From Paraburkholderia unamae (GTDB lineage: Bacteria > Pseudomonadota > Gammaproteobacteria > Burkholderiales > Burkholderiaceae), in the NCBI RefSeq assembly GCF_003268775.1, contig NZ_QLSU01000029.1:53469-117468 (forward strand): a stretch of 64,000 nt of DNA, in the 5' to 3' direction. The notes under the pieces are model-generated. The model was not told the origin of the DNA, did not search any database, and worked only from the letters and a program-made list of their open reading frames with translations. Position numbers and translations under genes: made by a program. This document shows, piece after piece, positions 1 to 9,267 of this stretch; positions within the stretch are counted from its first letter, which is position 1; each line of letters starts with the position of its first letter.

Positions 1-29
1 TCAACAACGAACGCCCCGCCATGCGCGGC

Positions 30-1157
30 TCACGGCAATGGCGAGGCGTCGAGCTCGTAGCCCGTGCTGCGCCCGCCGCCCTCCGCTTTGCGCAGCACGC
101 CGCGCGCCAGCAGATCGTTGATGTCGCGCAGCGCGGTATCGGACGAGCATTTGGCGATGGCGGCCCACTTGCCGCTCGTGAGCTTGCCCTCGAAGCCGTC
201 GAGCAGCTTGTTGAGCAGCTTCACCTGGCGCTCGTTGAACGGCGTCGTGGCCCAGTGGCGCCAGAAGCGTGCCTTGGCGAGCACCGCGTCCAGCGTGACC
301 TGCGCCTGATCGACGGCGCGATGCAGCGCGTCGAAGAACCAGGCCAGCCACGGCGTGACATCCATCGAGCCCTTCTGGGTGCGCTCCAGAATGTCGTAGT
401 AAGCCTTGCGCTCGCGCTGGATCTGCGCGGACAGGCTGTAGAAGCGCTGCGTGCCGCCATCCGCGCGCGCAAGCAGCAAATCGCCGATGGCGCGCGCCAC
501 GCGGCCGTTGCCGTCGTCGAACGGGTGCAAGGTCACGAACCACAAATGACCGAGCGCCGCGCGAATGAGCGGCGGCTCTTTCGGCGGGCTGTTGATCCAG
601 TCGAGAAAACGGCGCGTTTCGGCCTCGATGCGGTCGGCGGGCGGCGCCTCGAAGTGCACGCGCTGACGGCCGATCGGCCCCGAGATCACCTGCATGGGCC
701 CGCTCGCGTCGTCGCGCCAGGCCCCGACGTTGATACGCGACAGACCCGCGTAGCCGGTGGGAAAGAGCGCGGCATGCCAGCCGAACAGGCGCTCGCGCGT
801 GACCGGCGCCTGACTGTTGGCGGTGGCGTCGAGCACCATCTCGACCACGCCTTCGACGTGGCGATCCACGGGCGCGAGCGCCCCGATGTCCACCCCCATG
901 CGCCGCGCGATGGACGAACGCACGGAGGCGACATTGAGCTGCTCGCCCTCGATCTCGCTGGTCTTGAGCACGTCCTCCGTCAGGGCCGCGAGGCTGGCCT
1001 GATCGCGCAGCGCCATGCCGACATCGGCCAGACGGCCTGCCAGCAAGCCCTGGGCGCGACTGACCTCGGCCATGGGCTCGGCCAGCTCCGTCAGATCGAC
1101 GCGCCATCGAGGCCAGTCGCCGGCTTGCCAGATGTAGGTATATTCGCCGCTATTCAT
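30..1157 (-). CDS. Fic family protein (class II, DUF4172-like N-terminus, C-terminal winged helix)
   Basis: Probable AMP-transferase that modifies target proteins with ATP. The 375-residue protein has the complete Fic motif HPFDDGNGRVAR at about residues 211-222. The catalytic His, the metal-binding Asp and both Arg are present. An N-terminal self-inhibition motif of the form (S/T)xxxE(G/N) is visible as TSEIEG at 66-71, so this is a class II, auto-inhibited Fic. The substrate flap lies around 156-173. The C-terminal 80 residues look like a winged helix. I chose the ATG at 1157; a GTG at 1190 would add 11 residues. Neither start has a clear Shine-Dalgarno sequence. No antitoxin partner is adjacent. 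The target is unknown. Palindromes at the start suggest autoregulation (inference). Confidence 0.9.
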   Translation of the reverse strand: MNSGEYTYIWQAGDWPRWRVDLTELAEPMAEVSRAQGLLAGRLADVGMALRDQASLAALTEDVLKTSEIEGEQLNVASVRSSIARRMGVDIGALAPVDRHVEGVVEMVLDATANSQAPVTRERLFGWHAALFPTGYAGLSRINVGAWRDDASGPMQVISGPIGRQRVHFEAPPADRIEAETRRFLDWINSPPKEPPLIRAALGHLWFVTLHPFDDGNGRVARAIGDLLLARADGGTQRFYSLSAQIQRERKAYYDILERTQKGSMDVTPWLAWFFDALHRAVDQAQVTLDAVLAKARFWRHWATTPFNERQVKLLNKLLDGFEGKLTSGKWAAIAKCSSDTALRDINDLLARGVLRKAEGGGRSTGYELDASPLP

Positions 1158-1222
1158 GCGGCGATTATGAGGCGTATTCGCCGCACGCACAAGTTAATCG
1201 CCGCAAAATATGCGGCGATTAA
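1141..1222. promoter_or_regulatory. Cluster of palindromic elements at the fic promoter and start
   Basis: A perfect 12-bp inverted repeat, TTAATCGCCGCA (1194-1205) and TGCGGCGATTAA (1211-1222), has a 5-bp spacer. The same core recurs as TCGCCGC (1144-1150) facing GCGGCGA (1158-1164), which overlaps the fic ATG. A shorter GGCG-tatt-CGCC lies at 1171-1182. Repeats of one core in both orientations over about 80 bp at a start codon are typical of an operator. The likely binder is the winged-helix C-terminus of Fic itself, which is inference. A -10-like A/T stretch lies inside the largest palindrome. Confidence 0.7.
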
Positions 1223-1292
1223 CGTCGGTATTCACCGCAAGGCCCGGTTTGCGCCGGCCGGATGGGCTCGCTGACGCCGCGCCACAATGTAA

Positions 1293-1337
1293 AAAACCCC
1301 GGCCAGCGCCCGTATGACAGGCTTGGCCGGGGTTTTC
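1293..1337 (-). terminator. Intrinsic terminator of purL
   Basis: A 13-bp perfect inverted repeat, AAAACCCCGGCCA (1293-1305) and TGGCCGGGGTTTT (1324-1336), flanks an 18-nt loop. Read on the minus strand, the stem is followed by a run of six T. It lies about 50 bp after the purL stop, before the fic palindromes. Confidence 0.85.
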
Positions 1338-1387
1338 CGCCAGAGCTAGCCGCCCTGGCGCCGAACGTCCGCGTGGTGGCTAGCCGA

Positions 1388-4300
1388 TCAGCCCACCCAC
1401 TTGCGCGCGTTCTGGAACGCACGCATCCACGGGCTCGCCTCGCCCCAGGCTTCGGGGTGCCAGCTCATCGTCACGGTGCGCTGCACGCGCTCGGTGTGCG
1501 GCATGAGCACCGTGAAGCGGCCGTCGTCGGTCGTGACCGAGGTGATGCCTTGCGGCGAACCGTTCGGGTTGAACGGATAGCCTTCGGTCGCCTGACCGCG
1601 GTGGTCGACGTAGCGCATCGCCACGGCCACCTTCGAGATGTCGCCCTGCTGCGAGAAATCCGCGAAGCCTTCGCCGTGCGCGACCGCCACCGGAATGCGC
1701 GAGCCTTCCATGCCGTTGAAGAAGATCGACGGCGAGCTCTGCACTTCGACGAGCGAGAAGCGCGCTTCGAACTGCTCCGACTTGTTGCGCGTGAACTTCG
1801 GCCAGGCTTGCGCGCCCGGAATCATCGAGGCGAGACTCGACAGCATCTGGCAGCCGTTGCAGATGCCGAGCGCGAAGGTGTCCTGACGCGCGAAGAACGC
1901 CGCGAACATGTCCGCGAGCTTCGCGTTGAAGCGGATCGTCTTGGCCCAGCCTTCGCCCGCGCCCAGCACATCGCCGTACGAGAAGCCGCCGCAGGCCACC
2001 GCGCCCGCGAAGTCGGCGAGCGTAGCGCGTCCTTCGAGCAGGTCGCTCATGTGGACGTCGTGCGCGTCGAAGCCCGCGCGGTCGAACGCGTACGCGGTTT
2101 CGAGGTGCGAGTTCACGCCTTGCTCGCGCAGGATCGCCACGCGCGGGCGTGCGCCCTTCGCGACGAACGGCGCGGCGATGTCCTCGGCCGGGTCGAACGT
2201 GAGATGCGGCTGCATGCCCGGATCGGCGGCGTCGAGCAGCGCGTCGTATTCGGCGTCGGCGCATGCGGGGTTGTCGCGCAGGCGCGCGATGCGCCAGCTC
2301 ACTTCGCTCCACACGCGTTGCAGTTCGGCGCGCGGCGCGTCGTAGATGCGCTTGGCGTCGCGGTAGATCTCGATCGAGTCGCGGGTGTTGAGCGTGCCGA
2401 TCACATGCGAGCACACCGAAAGACCATGCTGACGCAGCACGCCCATCACGGCGTCGCGCTGTTGCGCCGGCACCTGGATCACGGCGCCGAGTTCTTCCGA
2501 GAACAGCGCGCGCAGCGTGCGGTCTTCGCGGCGGCCGCTGGTTTGCTTCGCCCAGTCCTTGGCGTCGCCGTAATCGGACTCGTGCTCGCTGTCGAGCGCG
2601 AGCATGTCGACGTTGAGCGACACGCCCGTATGGCCCGCGAAGGCCATTTCGCAAACCGTCGCCCACAGGCCGCCGTCCGAGCGGTCGTGGTAGGCGAGCA
2701 GTTGCTCGTTGGCGTTCAGTTGCTGGATGGCCGTGAAGAACTGCTTGAGGTCTTCGGCGCTGTCCACATCGGGCACCGCGTCGCCCACCTGCTGCGTGAC
2801 CTGCGCGAAGATGCTGCCGCCCATGCGGTTCTTGCCGCGGCCCAGATCGATCGCGATCAGAACCGATTCGCCCACTTCGTCGGCGCGGCGCAGTTGCGGC
2901 GTCACGTGGCGGCGCACGTCCTCGACCGGCGCGAACGCCGAAATGATGAGCGACACCGGCGCGACCACTTCCTTCGCCACGCCCTCTTCGTTCCACTTCG
3001 TGCGCATGGAGAGCGAGTCCTTGCCCACCGGAATGCCGATGCCCAGCGCCGGGCACAGCTCCATGCCGATCGCCTTCACGGTGTCGTACAGCGCGGCGTC
3101 TTCGCCCGGTGCGCCGCACGCGGCCATCCAGTTCGCGGAGAGCTTGAGCTTGTCGAGCGAGAGGATTGGCGCGCTCGCGATGTTGGTGATCGCCTCGCCC
3201 ACGGCCATGCGGCCCGATGCGGGCGCATCGATCACGGCGAGCGGCGTGCGCTCGGCCATCGTCATCGCTTCGCCCTTGTAGCCCGCGTAGTCGAGCGCGG
3301 TGATCGCGCAGTCGGCCACCGGCACCTGCCACGGGCCGACCATCTGGTCGCGCACCGTCGTGCCGCCAACCGTTCGGTCGCCGATGGTGATGAGGAAGGA
3401 CTTGCTGCCGACCGTCGGGTTGCGCAGCACGCTCTTCGCGACTTCGTCGAACGCGACGCCCGTGACGTCGACGGGCGCGAGCGGGACGCTGGCGTGCTCG
3501 ACGTTGCGGTGCATGCGCGGCGGCTTGCCGAGCAGGATGTCCATCGGCATGTCGACGGGCTGGTGGCCGCCGTTCGAAGCGAGCGCCGCTTCGTCGGTGT
3601 CGACCAGCTTCAGGTCGCGGTCATCGGTCGCGACGCCCACGACGGCGAACGGGCAGCGCTCACGCTCGCAGATCGCCTGGAACTCGGCCAGATCGGCGGG
3701 CGCGATCGCGAGAACGTAGCGTTCCTGCGACTCGTTCGACCAGATTTCGCGCGGCGAAAGACCCGACTCTTCGAGCTGCACCTTGCGCAGTTCGAAGCGC
3801 GCGCCCTTGTCCGCGCCGTCCACGAGTTCCGGGAAGGCGTTGGAAAGGCCGCCCGCGCCCACGTCGTGAATGCTCAGGATCGGGTTGCGCTCGCCAAGCT
3901 GCCAGCACGAGTTGATGACTTCCTGCGCACGGCGCTCGATTTCCGGGTTGCCGCGCTGGACCGAGTCGAAGTCGAGTTCGGCGGTGTTGGTGCCGGTCGC
4001 CATCGAGCTGGCCGCGCCGCCGCCCATGCCGATGCGCATGCCGGGGCCGCCGATCTGGATCAGCAGCGTGCCGGCCGGCAGGTCGTGCTTGTGCGTGTGC
4101 TGCGCGCTGATGTTGCCGATGCCGCCCGCGATCATGATCGGCTTGTGATAGCCGCGCACGGTGCCCGCCACGTTCTGCTCGTAGGTGCGAAAGTAGCCGC
4201 CGAGGTTCGGGCGGCCGAATTCGTTGTTGAACGCGGCGCCGCCGAGCGGGCCGTCGATCATGATTTGCAACGGCGAGGCGATGCGGTCCGGGCGGCCGTA

Positions 4301-5464
4301 GGCGTCGCTCGTGTCGGCGGGATTGCGGTGCGTGAGCGGCACGGCCGCGTCACGGGCGTTTTCCCACGTCTCACGCGCGTCGGGCAGATCGAGGTTCGAG
4401 ACCGTGAAGCCCGTAAGACCCGCCTTCGGACGCGCGCCGCGGCCCGTCGCGCCTTCGTCGCGGATTTCGCCGCCCGAGCCCGTGGCCGCGCCCGAGAACG
4501 GCGAGATCGCCGTGGGGTGGTTGTGCGTCTCCACCTTCATCAGCGTGTGCGTGAGTTCGGTGTGGCGGCCGTACTGCTCGCCCGGCGTGCCGTCGGCGTT
4601 GTGCTTGCGCGGGAACCAGCGTTCCGCGACCGCGCCTTCCATGATCGACGAGTTGTCCGAGTACGCGACGATCGTGCCCTGCGGGCTGATCTTCTCGGTG
4701 TTGCGGATCATCGCGAAAAGCGACAGATCCTGGTCCTGGCCGTCGATCGTCCAGCTCGCGTTGAAGATCTTGTGGCGGCAGTGCTCGCTGTTGGCCTGAG
4801 CGAACATCATCAGTTCGACGTCGGTCGGGTTGCGTTCGAGCTTCTTGAAGTTATCAACGAGGTAGTCGATTTCGTCGTCGGCGAGCGCAAGGCCCAGTTC
4901 GCCGTTGGCCGTTTCCAGCGCCGCGCGGCCTTTACCCAGCACGTCGACGGTCTGCATCGGGCGGGCCGGCAGTTCGTCGAACAGATGCAGCGCCGTGTCG
5001 CGCGAGGCCGCCACGCTTTCCGTCATGCGGTCGTGCAGCGCCGCGGCCACCGCCGCGTGCGCCTCGTCCGACAGCGTTTTCTTGCCGCCCAGCAGGCCGC
5101 TCTTGAGCACCACGGTGTACTCGACGCCGCGCTCGATGCGGCGCACCTGCTCGAGGCCGCAATGGTGCGCGATGTCCGTCGCCTTGCTGGCCCACGGCGA
5201 CACCGTGCCGAAGCGCGGCACGACGAGGAACGTGAGCGCGCTGCCGCGCTCCTGCGGGGCCGCGAACGGCGCGCCGTAGTGCATCAGCGCTTCGATCTTC
5301 GCGCTGTCGTCAGCGGAAAGCGGCGTGGCCGAGTTGACGAAATGCAGATACTGGCCGTGCACGCCGACGATGTTGGCGTCGATACGCTGAAGCGTTTCGA
5401 GCAGGCGGGTCTGACGGAAGTCGGAAAGGGCCGAAGCACCGGGGAAACACGAGAAGTGGGCCAT
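1388..5464 (-). CDS. purL: Phosphoribosylformylglycinamidine synthase (large single-chain type)
   Basis: Fourth step of de novo purine synthesis: FGAR, glutamine and ATP give FGAM. This is the long proteobacterial form (1358 residues) with the linker, two AIR-synthase-like halves and a C-terminal class I glutamine amidotransferase. The amidotransferase nucleophile is the Cys in ALGICNGCQ near residue 1202, with the His/Glu pair near SWHPEA. The glycine-rich GGGAASSM segment and KVETHNHPTA are family hallmarks. The start at MAHFSCFPGAS matches the usual N-terminus. Upstream in-frame sequence to 5671 crosses the promoter and is not coding. The gene is monocistronic and ends at a strong terminator. 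Confidence 0.97.
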   Translation of the reverse strand: MAHFSCFPGASALSDFRQTRLLETLQRIDANIVGVHGQYLHFVNSATPLSADDSAKIEALMHYGAPFAAPQERGSALTFLVVPRFGTVSPWASKATDIAHHCGLEQVRRIERGVEYTVVLKSGLLGGKKTLSDEAHAAVAAALHDRMTESVAASRDTALHLFDELPARPMQTVDVLGKGRAALETANGELGLALADDEIDYLVDNFKKLERNPTDVELMMFAQANSEHCRHKIFNASWTIDGQDQDLSLFAMIRNTEKISPQGTIVAYSDNSSIMEGAVAERWFPRKHNADGTPGEQYGRHTELTHTLMKVETHNHPTAISPFSGAATGSGGEIRDEGATGRGARPKAGLTGFTVSNLDLPDARETWENARDAAVPLTHRNPADTSDAYGRPDRIASPLQIMIDGPLGGAAFNNEFGRPNLGGYFRTYEQNVAGTVRGYHKPIMIAGGIGNISAQHTHKHDLPAGTLLIQIGGPGMRIGMGGGAASSMATGTNTAELDFDSVQRGNPEIERRAQEVINSCWQLGERNPILSIHDVGAGGLSNAFPELVDGADKGARFELRKVQLEESGLSPREIWSNESQERYVLAIAPADLAEFQAICERERCPFAVVGVATDDRDLKLVDTDEAALASNGGHQPVDMPMDILLGKPPRMHRNVEHASVPLAPVDVTGVAFDEVAKSVLRNPTVGSKSFLITIGDRTVGGTTVRDQMVGPWQVPVADCAITALDYAGYKGEAMTMAERTPLAVIDAPASGRMAVGEAITNIASAPILSLDKLKLSANWMAACGAPGEDAALYDTVKAIGMELCPALGIGIPVGKDSLSMRTKWNEEGVAKEVVAPVSLIISAFAPVEDVRRHVTPQLRRADEVGESVLIAIDLGRGKNRMGGSIFAQVTQQVGDAVPDVDSAEDLKQFFTAIQQLNANEQLLAYHDRSDGGLWATVCEMAFAGHTGVSLNVDMLALDSEHESDYGDAKDWAKQTSGRREDRTLRALFSEELGAVIQVPAQQRDAVMGVLRQHGLSVCSHVIGTLNTRDSIEIYRDAKRIYDAPRAELQRVWSEVSWRIARLRDNPACADAEYDALLDAADPGMQPHLTFDPAEDIAAPFVAKGARPRVAILREQGVNSHLETAYAFDRAGFDAHDVHMSDLLEGRATLADFAGAVACGGFSYGDVLGAGEGWAKTIRFNAKLADMFAAFFARQDTFALGICNGCQMLSSLASMIPGAQAWPKFTRNKSEQFEARFSLVEVQSSPSIFFNGMEGSRIPVAVAHGEGFADFSQQGDISKVAVAMRYVDHRGQATEGYPFNPNGSPQGITSVTTDDGRFTVLMPHTERVQRTVTMSWHPEAWGEASPWMRAFQNARKWVG

Positions 5465-5552
5465 GGACTGGGGCGTTGCGTCGAGGTTGCGTCGCGGCTT
5501 CGCCTCGCGCGATGCGTCGCAAGGTGGCGATGCGTCGCGCGGGGGATGGCGA

Positions 5553-5604
5553 CGGTCAGGCGAAGGGAGACCGCGATTATAACCCGGAAGGCCTCGCCTG
5601 ACCG
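5553..5604 (-). promoter_or_regulatory. purL promoter with flanking inverted repeat
   Basis: On the minus strand a consensus TATAAT (5576-5581) lies 17 bp from CGGTCA (5599-5604), a weak -35. A perfect 11-bp inverted repeat brackets the -10: CGGTCAGGCGA at 5553-5563 and TCGCCTGACCG at 5594-5604, about 41 bp centre to centre. One arm covers the -35 and the other the expected start of transcription, so it could be an operator pair. The leader to the purL ATG would be about 105 nt. Confidence 0.55.
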
Positions 5605-5943
5605 CCCCGCAGGCGCTACCGCGCCCGCTCCCCTCCCCTTTTCGGGACACTCGCGGGGACCGGCAACGCACACGCCGCGCCCATGCCGTTCATTTCGCGA
5701 TATGCCAGGCGCATTGGCGCGGGTTCCGGCGCAGGCGCAGGCGTGCGCGCGGCAGGCTTGCTGCCATGCGCGATGCGCGTCGCAGCCCGGCCTCGCGCAT
5801 GGCGACGCGGGCGCTTTCGCTGCTATGATTGCGCGTTTCGTCTGATCGGCGCACCCGCACATCGCTTCGGCGCGCCGCACGCCCCACCTTTGGCAGAGCG
5901 CCCTCATCCGGGCGAGCGCCGCCTGTCAGCAGAACGTATCGTC
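5605..5943. other. Divergent intergenic region between purL and the DadA-like gene
   Basis: The full gap between purL and the next gene is 479 bp. Its purL-proximal part holds the promoter described separately. On the plus strand a TATGAT at 5824-5829 could be a -10 for the downstream oxidoreductase, but no good -35 is paired with it. Open frames here continue out of the flanking genes and start with poor signals. I see no RNA gene. Confidence 0.4.
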
Positions 5944-7239
5944 ATGGATGTCATCGTCATCGGCGGCGGAATCGCCGGCATCGCCACCGCCTGGCAACTG
6001 CGCGCGGCCGGGCATCGCGTCTGCGTGATCGAGCGCCACGCCACGGTCGCGCAAGGCGCGACCTATGGCCATAGCGGCATTGCGCTGCCCACGCCGCTCG
6101 ATGTCTGGTTCGGCCCCACCTTCCTGCGCAACGGCCGGCAATCCTCGGGCGGCGTGATCAGCAAGACGGGCTGGCGCGGCCAGGCACACACCTTCGTCAA
6201 GCGCCTCGCCACGCTGCACGGCTCCGAGGCGTTCGCCGGGCGTTATGCGCTGCTGCGCCCGCTCATCGAATCGGCCCAGGCGGCGCTCGCCGACATCGAC
6301 GCGCGCTTCCAGCTCGACTACGAGCAGCGCGACGGCCTGCTCTACCTCGTGCGCGGCAGTGACGAATGGTCGCTCACGCAACCGGCGCTCGAACTGCTGC
6401 GCCGCTTCGAAACGCCTCACCACGCGCTTTCGGCCGCCGAATGCGTGGCGTTCGACCACGCGATTCCAGCCGATCCGCCGTTCGCGGGCGGCGTGCGCTT
6501 CGAGACCGGCCGCGTGGCGAACTGTCCGCTCTTCGTGAAACTGCTCAAGCAGGTGCTCGACGCCCAGGGCGGCGTGCAGTTCGAGACCAGCCGCGAAGTG
6601 CGCGCGATCCGTCTCGAAGATCAACGCGCGGCCGTCGAGCTGGCGCCGCGCGCGAACGAGCCGGGCCGCTCACGCGAAGTCGAGGTGATCTCGGGCGACG
6701 CCGTGGTGGTCGCCGCGGGAGCGCAAACACCGAACCTGCTTGCGCCGCTCGGCCTCAAGATGCCGCTTTATCCGCTGCGCATGCACACGCTCAATTCGCC
6801 TGTGGCGCACGAGGAATGCGTGCCGAACACCACGATCGTCGACGCCGCCAAGCGCATCGCCATCACACGCATGAATCACCGGCTGCGCATCTCGGGCGCC
6901 GCCGTGCTGCTGCGCGCGAAGGAAGTCGACGAGGCGCTGCCCGAAGCCCTGACCGAAGACGCGCTCGCGCTGCTCGGCGAAGCCTCGCGCGATTGGGCGC
7001 CGGGCGCCGCGCGCATCTCCGCGGCGCTGCCGTGGGAAGGCATGAAGCTGCTCTCCGCTGACGGCCTGCCGGCGGTCGGCAACGTGGGCCATCCACGCCT
7101 GTTCGTCAACGCGGGCCACGGACCGGCGGGCTGGGCCCTCTCGCTCGGCTCGGCGCGCCTCGTCGCCCAGCAGATCTCCAACACCGCGCCGGACTTGCCC
7201 GCCGATACGATTACGGCGCTCTGGCCCGGCCGCGCCTGA
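5944..7239 (+). CDS. FAD-dependent D-amino-acid dehydrogenase-like oxidoreductase
   Basis: Probable DadA-family enzyme that oxidises D-amino acids or similar amines and passes electrons to the respiratory chain. It has 431 residues, close to DadA (about 430). The N-terminus has the FAD dinucleotide motif VIGGGIAGIATAWQL, followed by the GHSGIALP and WFGP region typical of DadA small-subunit proteins. The C-terminus has the second FAD contact in GLPAVGNVGHPRLFVNAGHGPAGW. No racemase or Lrp-type regulator is adjacent, so the true substrate is uncertain. The ATG at 5944 begins directly with the FAD strand. An earlier in-frame start at 5683 would add an implausible Arg/Ala-rich leader. The Shine-Dalgarno is weak. 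Confidence 0.82.
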   Translation: MDVIVIGGGIAGIATAWQLRAAGHRVCVIERHATVAQGATYGHSGIALPTPLDVWFGPTFLRNGRQSSGGVISKTGWRGQAHTFVKRLATLHGSEAFAGRYALLRPLIESAQAALADIDARFQLDYEQRDGLLYLVRGSDEWSLTQPALELLRRFETPHHALSAAECVAFDHAIPADPPFAGGVRFETGRVANCPLFVKLLKQVLDAQGGVQFETSREVRAIRLEDQRAAVELAPRANEPGRSREVEVISGDAVVVAAGAQTPNLLAPLGLKMPLYPLRMHTLNSPVAHEECVPNTTIVDAAKRIAITRMNHRLRISGAAVLLRAKEVDEALPEALTEDALALLGEASRDWAPGAARISAALPWEGMKLLSADGLPAVGNVGHPRLFVNAGHGPAGWALSLGSARLVAQQISNTAPDLPADTITALWPGRA

Positions 7240-7389
7240 AATGCGCCTGGGCCGTTATTGAGCCGCCGTTGAGCGACGCGTGCGGCCGCGACTTCGTCGC
7301 CCCGCGCTCGTTCGCCACGCTCATGAGGCGCGCCGTCTGACGTCGTGCTCGGGTATCGTTGCGTTGTCGCCTCTCCCGCCCGCCTCGCC

Positions 7390-8982
7390 ATGACGCACGC
7401 TCCGCTTTCCCCCGCCGCCGCACAACCGGCGCTGCTCAATCCGCACGACCGTGCGCTCCCGCTTCTCACCGTCGAACAGCTGCGCGCCGCCGAAGTCGCG
7501 GCGCAGGCCGCCTTGCCCGCCCATACGCTGATGGCGCGCGCCGGTGCCGCGGCCTCGCACTTCCTGCGCGAGCAACTGGCTCACGCGCCCTCGACCGCGA
7601 GCGGCAAGCCGGTCTGGTTCGCCGCCGGGCCGGGCAACAATGGCGGCGATGCGCTCGTCGTCGCCACGGAGCTGCATCGCGTGGGCGTGGCGGTCGAGGT
7701 CTGCATGCCGGTCGAGGTCAAGCCCGACGACGCCCGCTGGGCGCTCGAAGCGGCGCGCGCGGCGGGCGTGCCGATCGCAGCCGCGCCACCGGCGTCGTTC
7801 GACGCCTACGGCTGGCTCGTCGACGGGATGTTCGGTATCGGCCTCGCGCGCGGACTCGAAGGCGTGTTCGGCGAGCTGGCCGGGCGCCTGTCGGCGCGCG
7901 CGCGCAGCCAAGGCCACGTGCTCGCGCTCGACGTGCCGAGCGGACTCGACAGCGACACCGGCAACGTGGTGGGCGACGGCCCGGCCGTGCGCGCGACCCA
8001 TACCGTCACCTTCATCGCCGCGAAACCCGGCCTCTACACCGGCGTGGGCCGCAACCATGCAGGCACGGTGTCCGTCGCGCCGATCGGCATCGACACTCAG
8101 GACACGCCCCGCGCCGCCCGCCTGAACGCACCGGCGCTGTTCGCGCCCGCGCTGCCCGCCCGCGACTTCGCCACCCACAAGGGCACGTTCGGCACGCTCG
8201 CCGTCGTGGGCGGCGACACCGGCATGTGCGGCGCGCCGATTCTTGCGGCGCGCGCCGCGCTCCTCACCGGCGCGGGCAAGATCCACGTGGGCTTTCTCGG
8301 CAGCGACGCGCCGCCCTACGACGCCCCTCACCCCGAACTGATGCTGCACGCGGCCAGCAAGCTCGCGCTCGGCGCGATGGACGCCGTGGCGGCCGGCTGC
8401 GGAATGGGCGGCAGCGCCTCGGCGCGCCAGCTCGTGGACGCCATCCTGCGCCTTCAGGCGCCGGTCCTGCTCGATGCCGACGCGCTCAATCTCGTCGCCC
8501 GCGATGAGGCGCTCGCGGCACACGTTGCGCAGTCGGCCGCCACGCGCGGCGCGCCTTGCGTGCTCACACCGCATCCGCTCGAAGCGGCGCGCCTGCTCGG
8601 CGGCGACACGGCCGCCGTGCAGCGTGACCGGCTCGCCGCCGCACGCGCGCTCGCCGCCCGCTACGCGGCCGTCGTCGTGCTCAAGGGCAGCGGCACGGTG
8701 ATCGCGGCGCCCGACGGCCGCGTCACCGTCAATCCAACGGGCAACGCGGGCCTCGCGACAGGCGGCACCGGCGACGTGCTCGGCGGCATGATCGGCGCGT
8801 TGCTGGCGCAGCGCCTTCCGCCCTACGAAGCGGCGCTCGCGGGCGTCTACCTGCACGGTCTCGCCGCAGACACGTTGTGCGCGCAGGGCGACGGCCCCGC
8901 GGGACTCACGGCGGGCGAGCTCGCGCCCATGGTGCGCAAGCTCATGAACCGGCTTTTTTACGCGCCCGATTACGAAGCCTGA
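7390..8982 (+). CDS. nnr: Bifunctional NAD(P)H-hydrate epimerase / ADP-dependent NAD(P)H-hydrate dehydratase
   Basis: Metabolite repair enzyme that restores hydrated NADH and NADPH. The N-terminal epimerase half (about residues 25-220) carries GPGNNGGDALVVA and the LDVPSGLDSDTG motif. The C-terminal dehydratase half (about 235-525) is ribokinase-like, with VLTPHPLEAARLLG and NPTGNAGLATGGTGDVLGG. The 530-residue length fits the fused bacterial form. I chose MTHAPLSP at 7390; an upstream start at 7345 would add 15 residues with no better signal. It follows the DadA-like gene by 150 bp. Confidence 0.93.
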   Translation: MTHAPLSPAAAQPALLNPHDRALPLLTVEQLRAAEVAAQAALPAHTLMARAGAAASHFLREQLAHAPSTASGKPVWFAAGPGNNGGDALVVATELHRVGVAVEVCMPVEVKPDDARWALEAARAAGVPIAAAPPASFDAYGWLVDGMFGIGLARGLEGVFGELAGRLSARARSQGHVLALDVPSGLDSDTGNVVGDGPAVRATHTVTFIAAKPGLYTGVGRNHAGTVSVAPIGIDTQDTPRAARLNAPALFAPALPARDFATHKGTFGTLAVVGGDTGMCGAPILAARAALLTGAGKIHVGFLGSDAPPYDAPHPELMLHAASKLALGAMDAVAAGCGMGGSASARQLVDAILRLQAPVLLDADALNLVARDEALAAHVAQSAATRGAPCVLTPHPLEAARLLGGDTAAVQRDRLAAARALAARYAAVVVLKGSGTVIAAPDGRVTVNPTGNAGLATGGTGDVLGGMIGALLAQRLPPYEAALAGVYLHGLAADTLCAQGDGPAGLTAGELAPMVRKLMNRLFYAPDYEA

Positions 8983-9112
8983 TGCCGGGCTCGATGAACG
9001 GCTGAACGCAAGTCGCCGCGTCACCGCACGCCCGTTCGCGCGGCATGGCGCTTGCTACACGAAGATGTCCGGCGCGCGCTAGCCCACAGCGCGCTTACGA
9101 GCGGCATGGCCC

Positions 9113-9175
9113 TGCGCAGCGCCGCGTCGGCCCGCTATACTGATTCTCTGCACGCCGTCTCCCACCGGAGGCGTG
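9113..9175 (+). promoter_or_regulatory. Putative pgi promoter and leader hairpin
   Basis: A TATACT (9136-9141) with a poor -35, TGCGCA (9113-9118), at 17 bp spacing lies 130 bp before pgi. The leader begins with a small hairpin, CACGC/GCGTG with an inner CTCC/GGAG stem (9151-9175). The promoter call is weak. The open frame at 9052-9261 covering this area has no coding support. Confidence 0.3.
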
Positions 9176-9267
9176 CCGTGTTTCCCCGCGGCGCGCGACG
9201 CGCGCGTTCAGCCACACCGGCGAACCGCGCCTGCCGCCCTCCATTCGTGATCCCTCGCTAGACGAAC

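Noticed and set aside
1262..5845. 1527-codon open frame antisense to purL
   Set aside because: It is the mirror of purL in a high-GC genome: rich in Arg, His, Val and Ala, no recognisable domain, and purL is certain.
9052..9261. 69-codon open frame before pgi
   Set aside because: Arg/Ala-rich, no ribosome site and it covers the putative promoter; no protein features.
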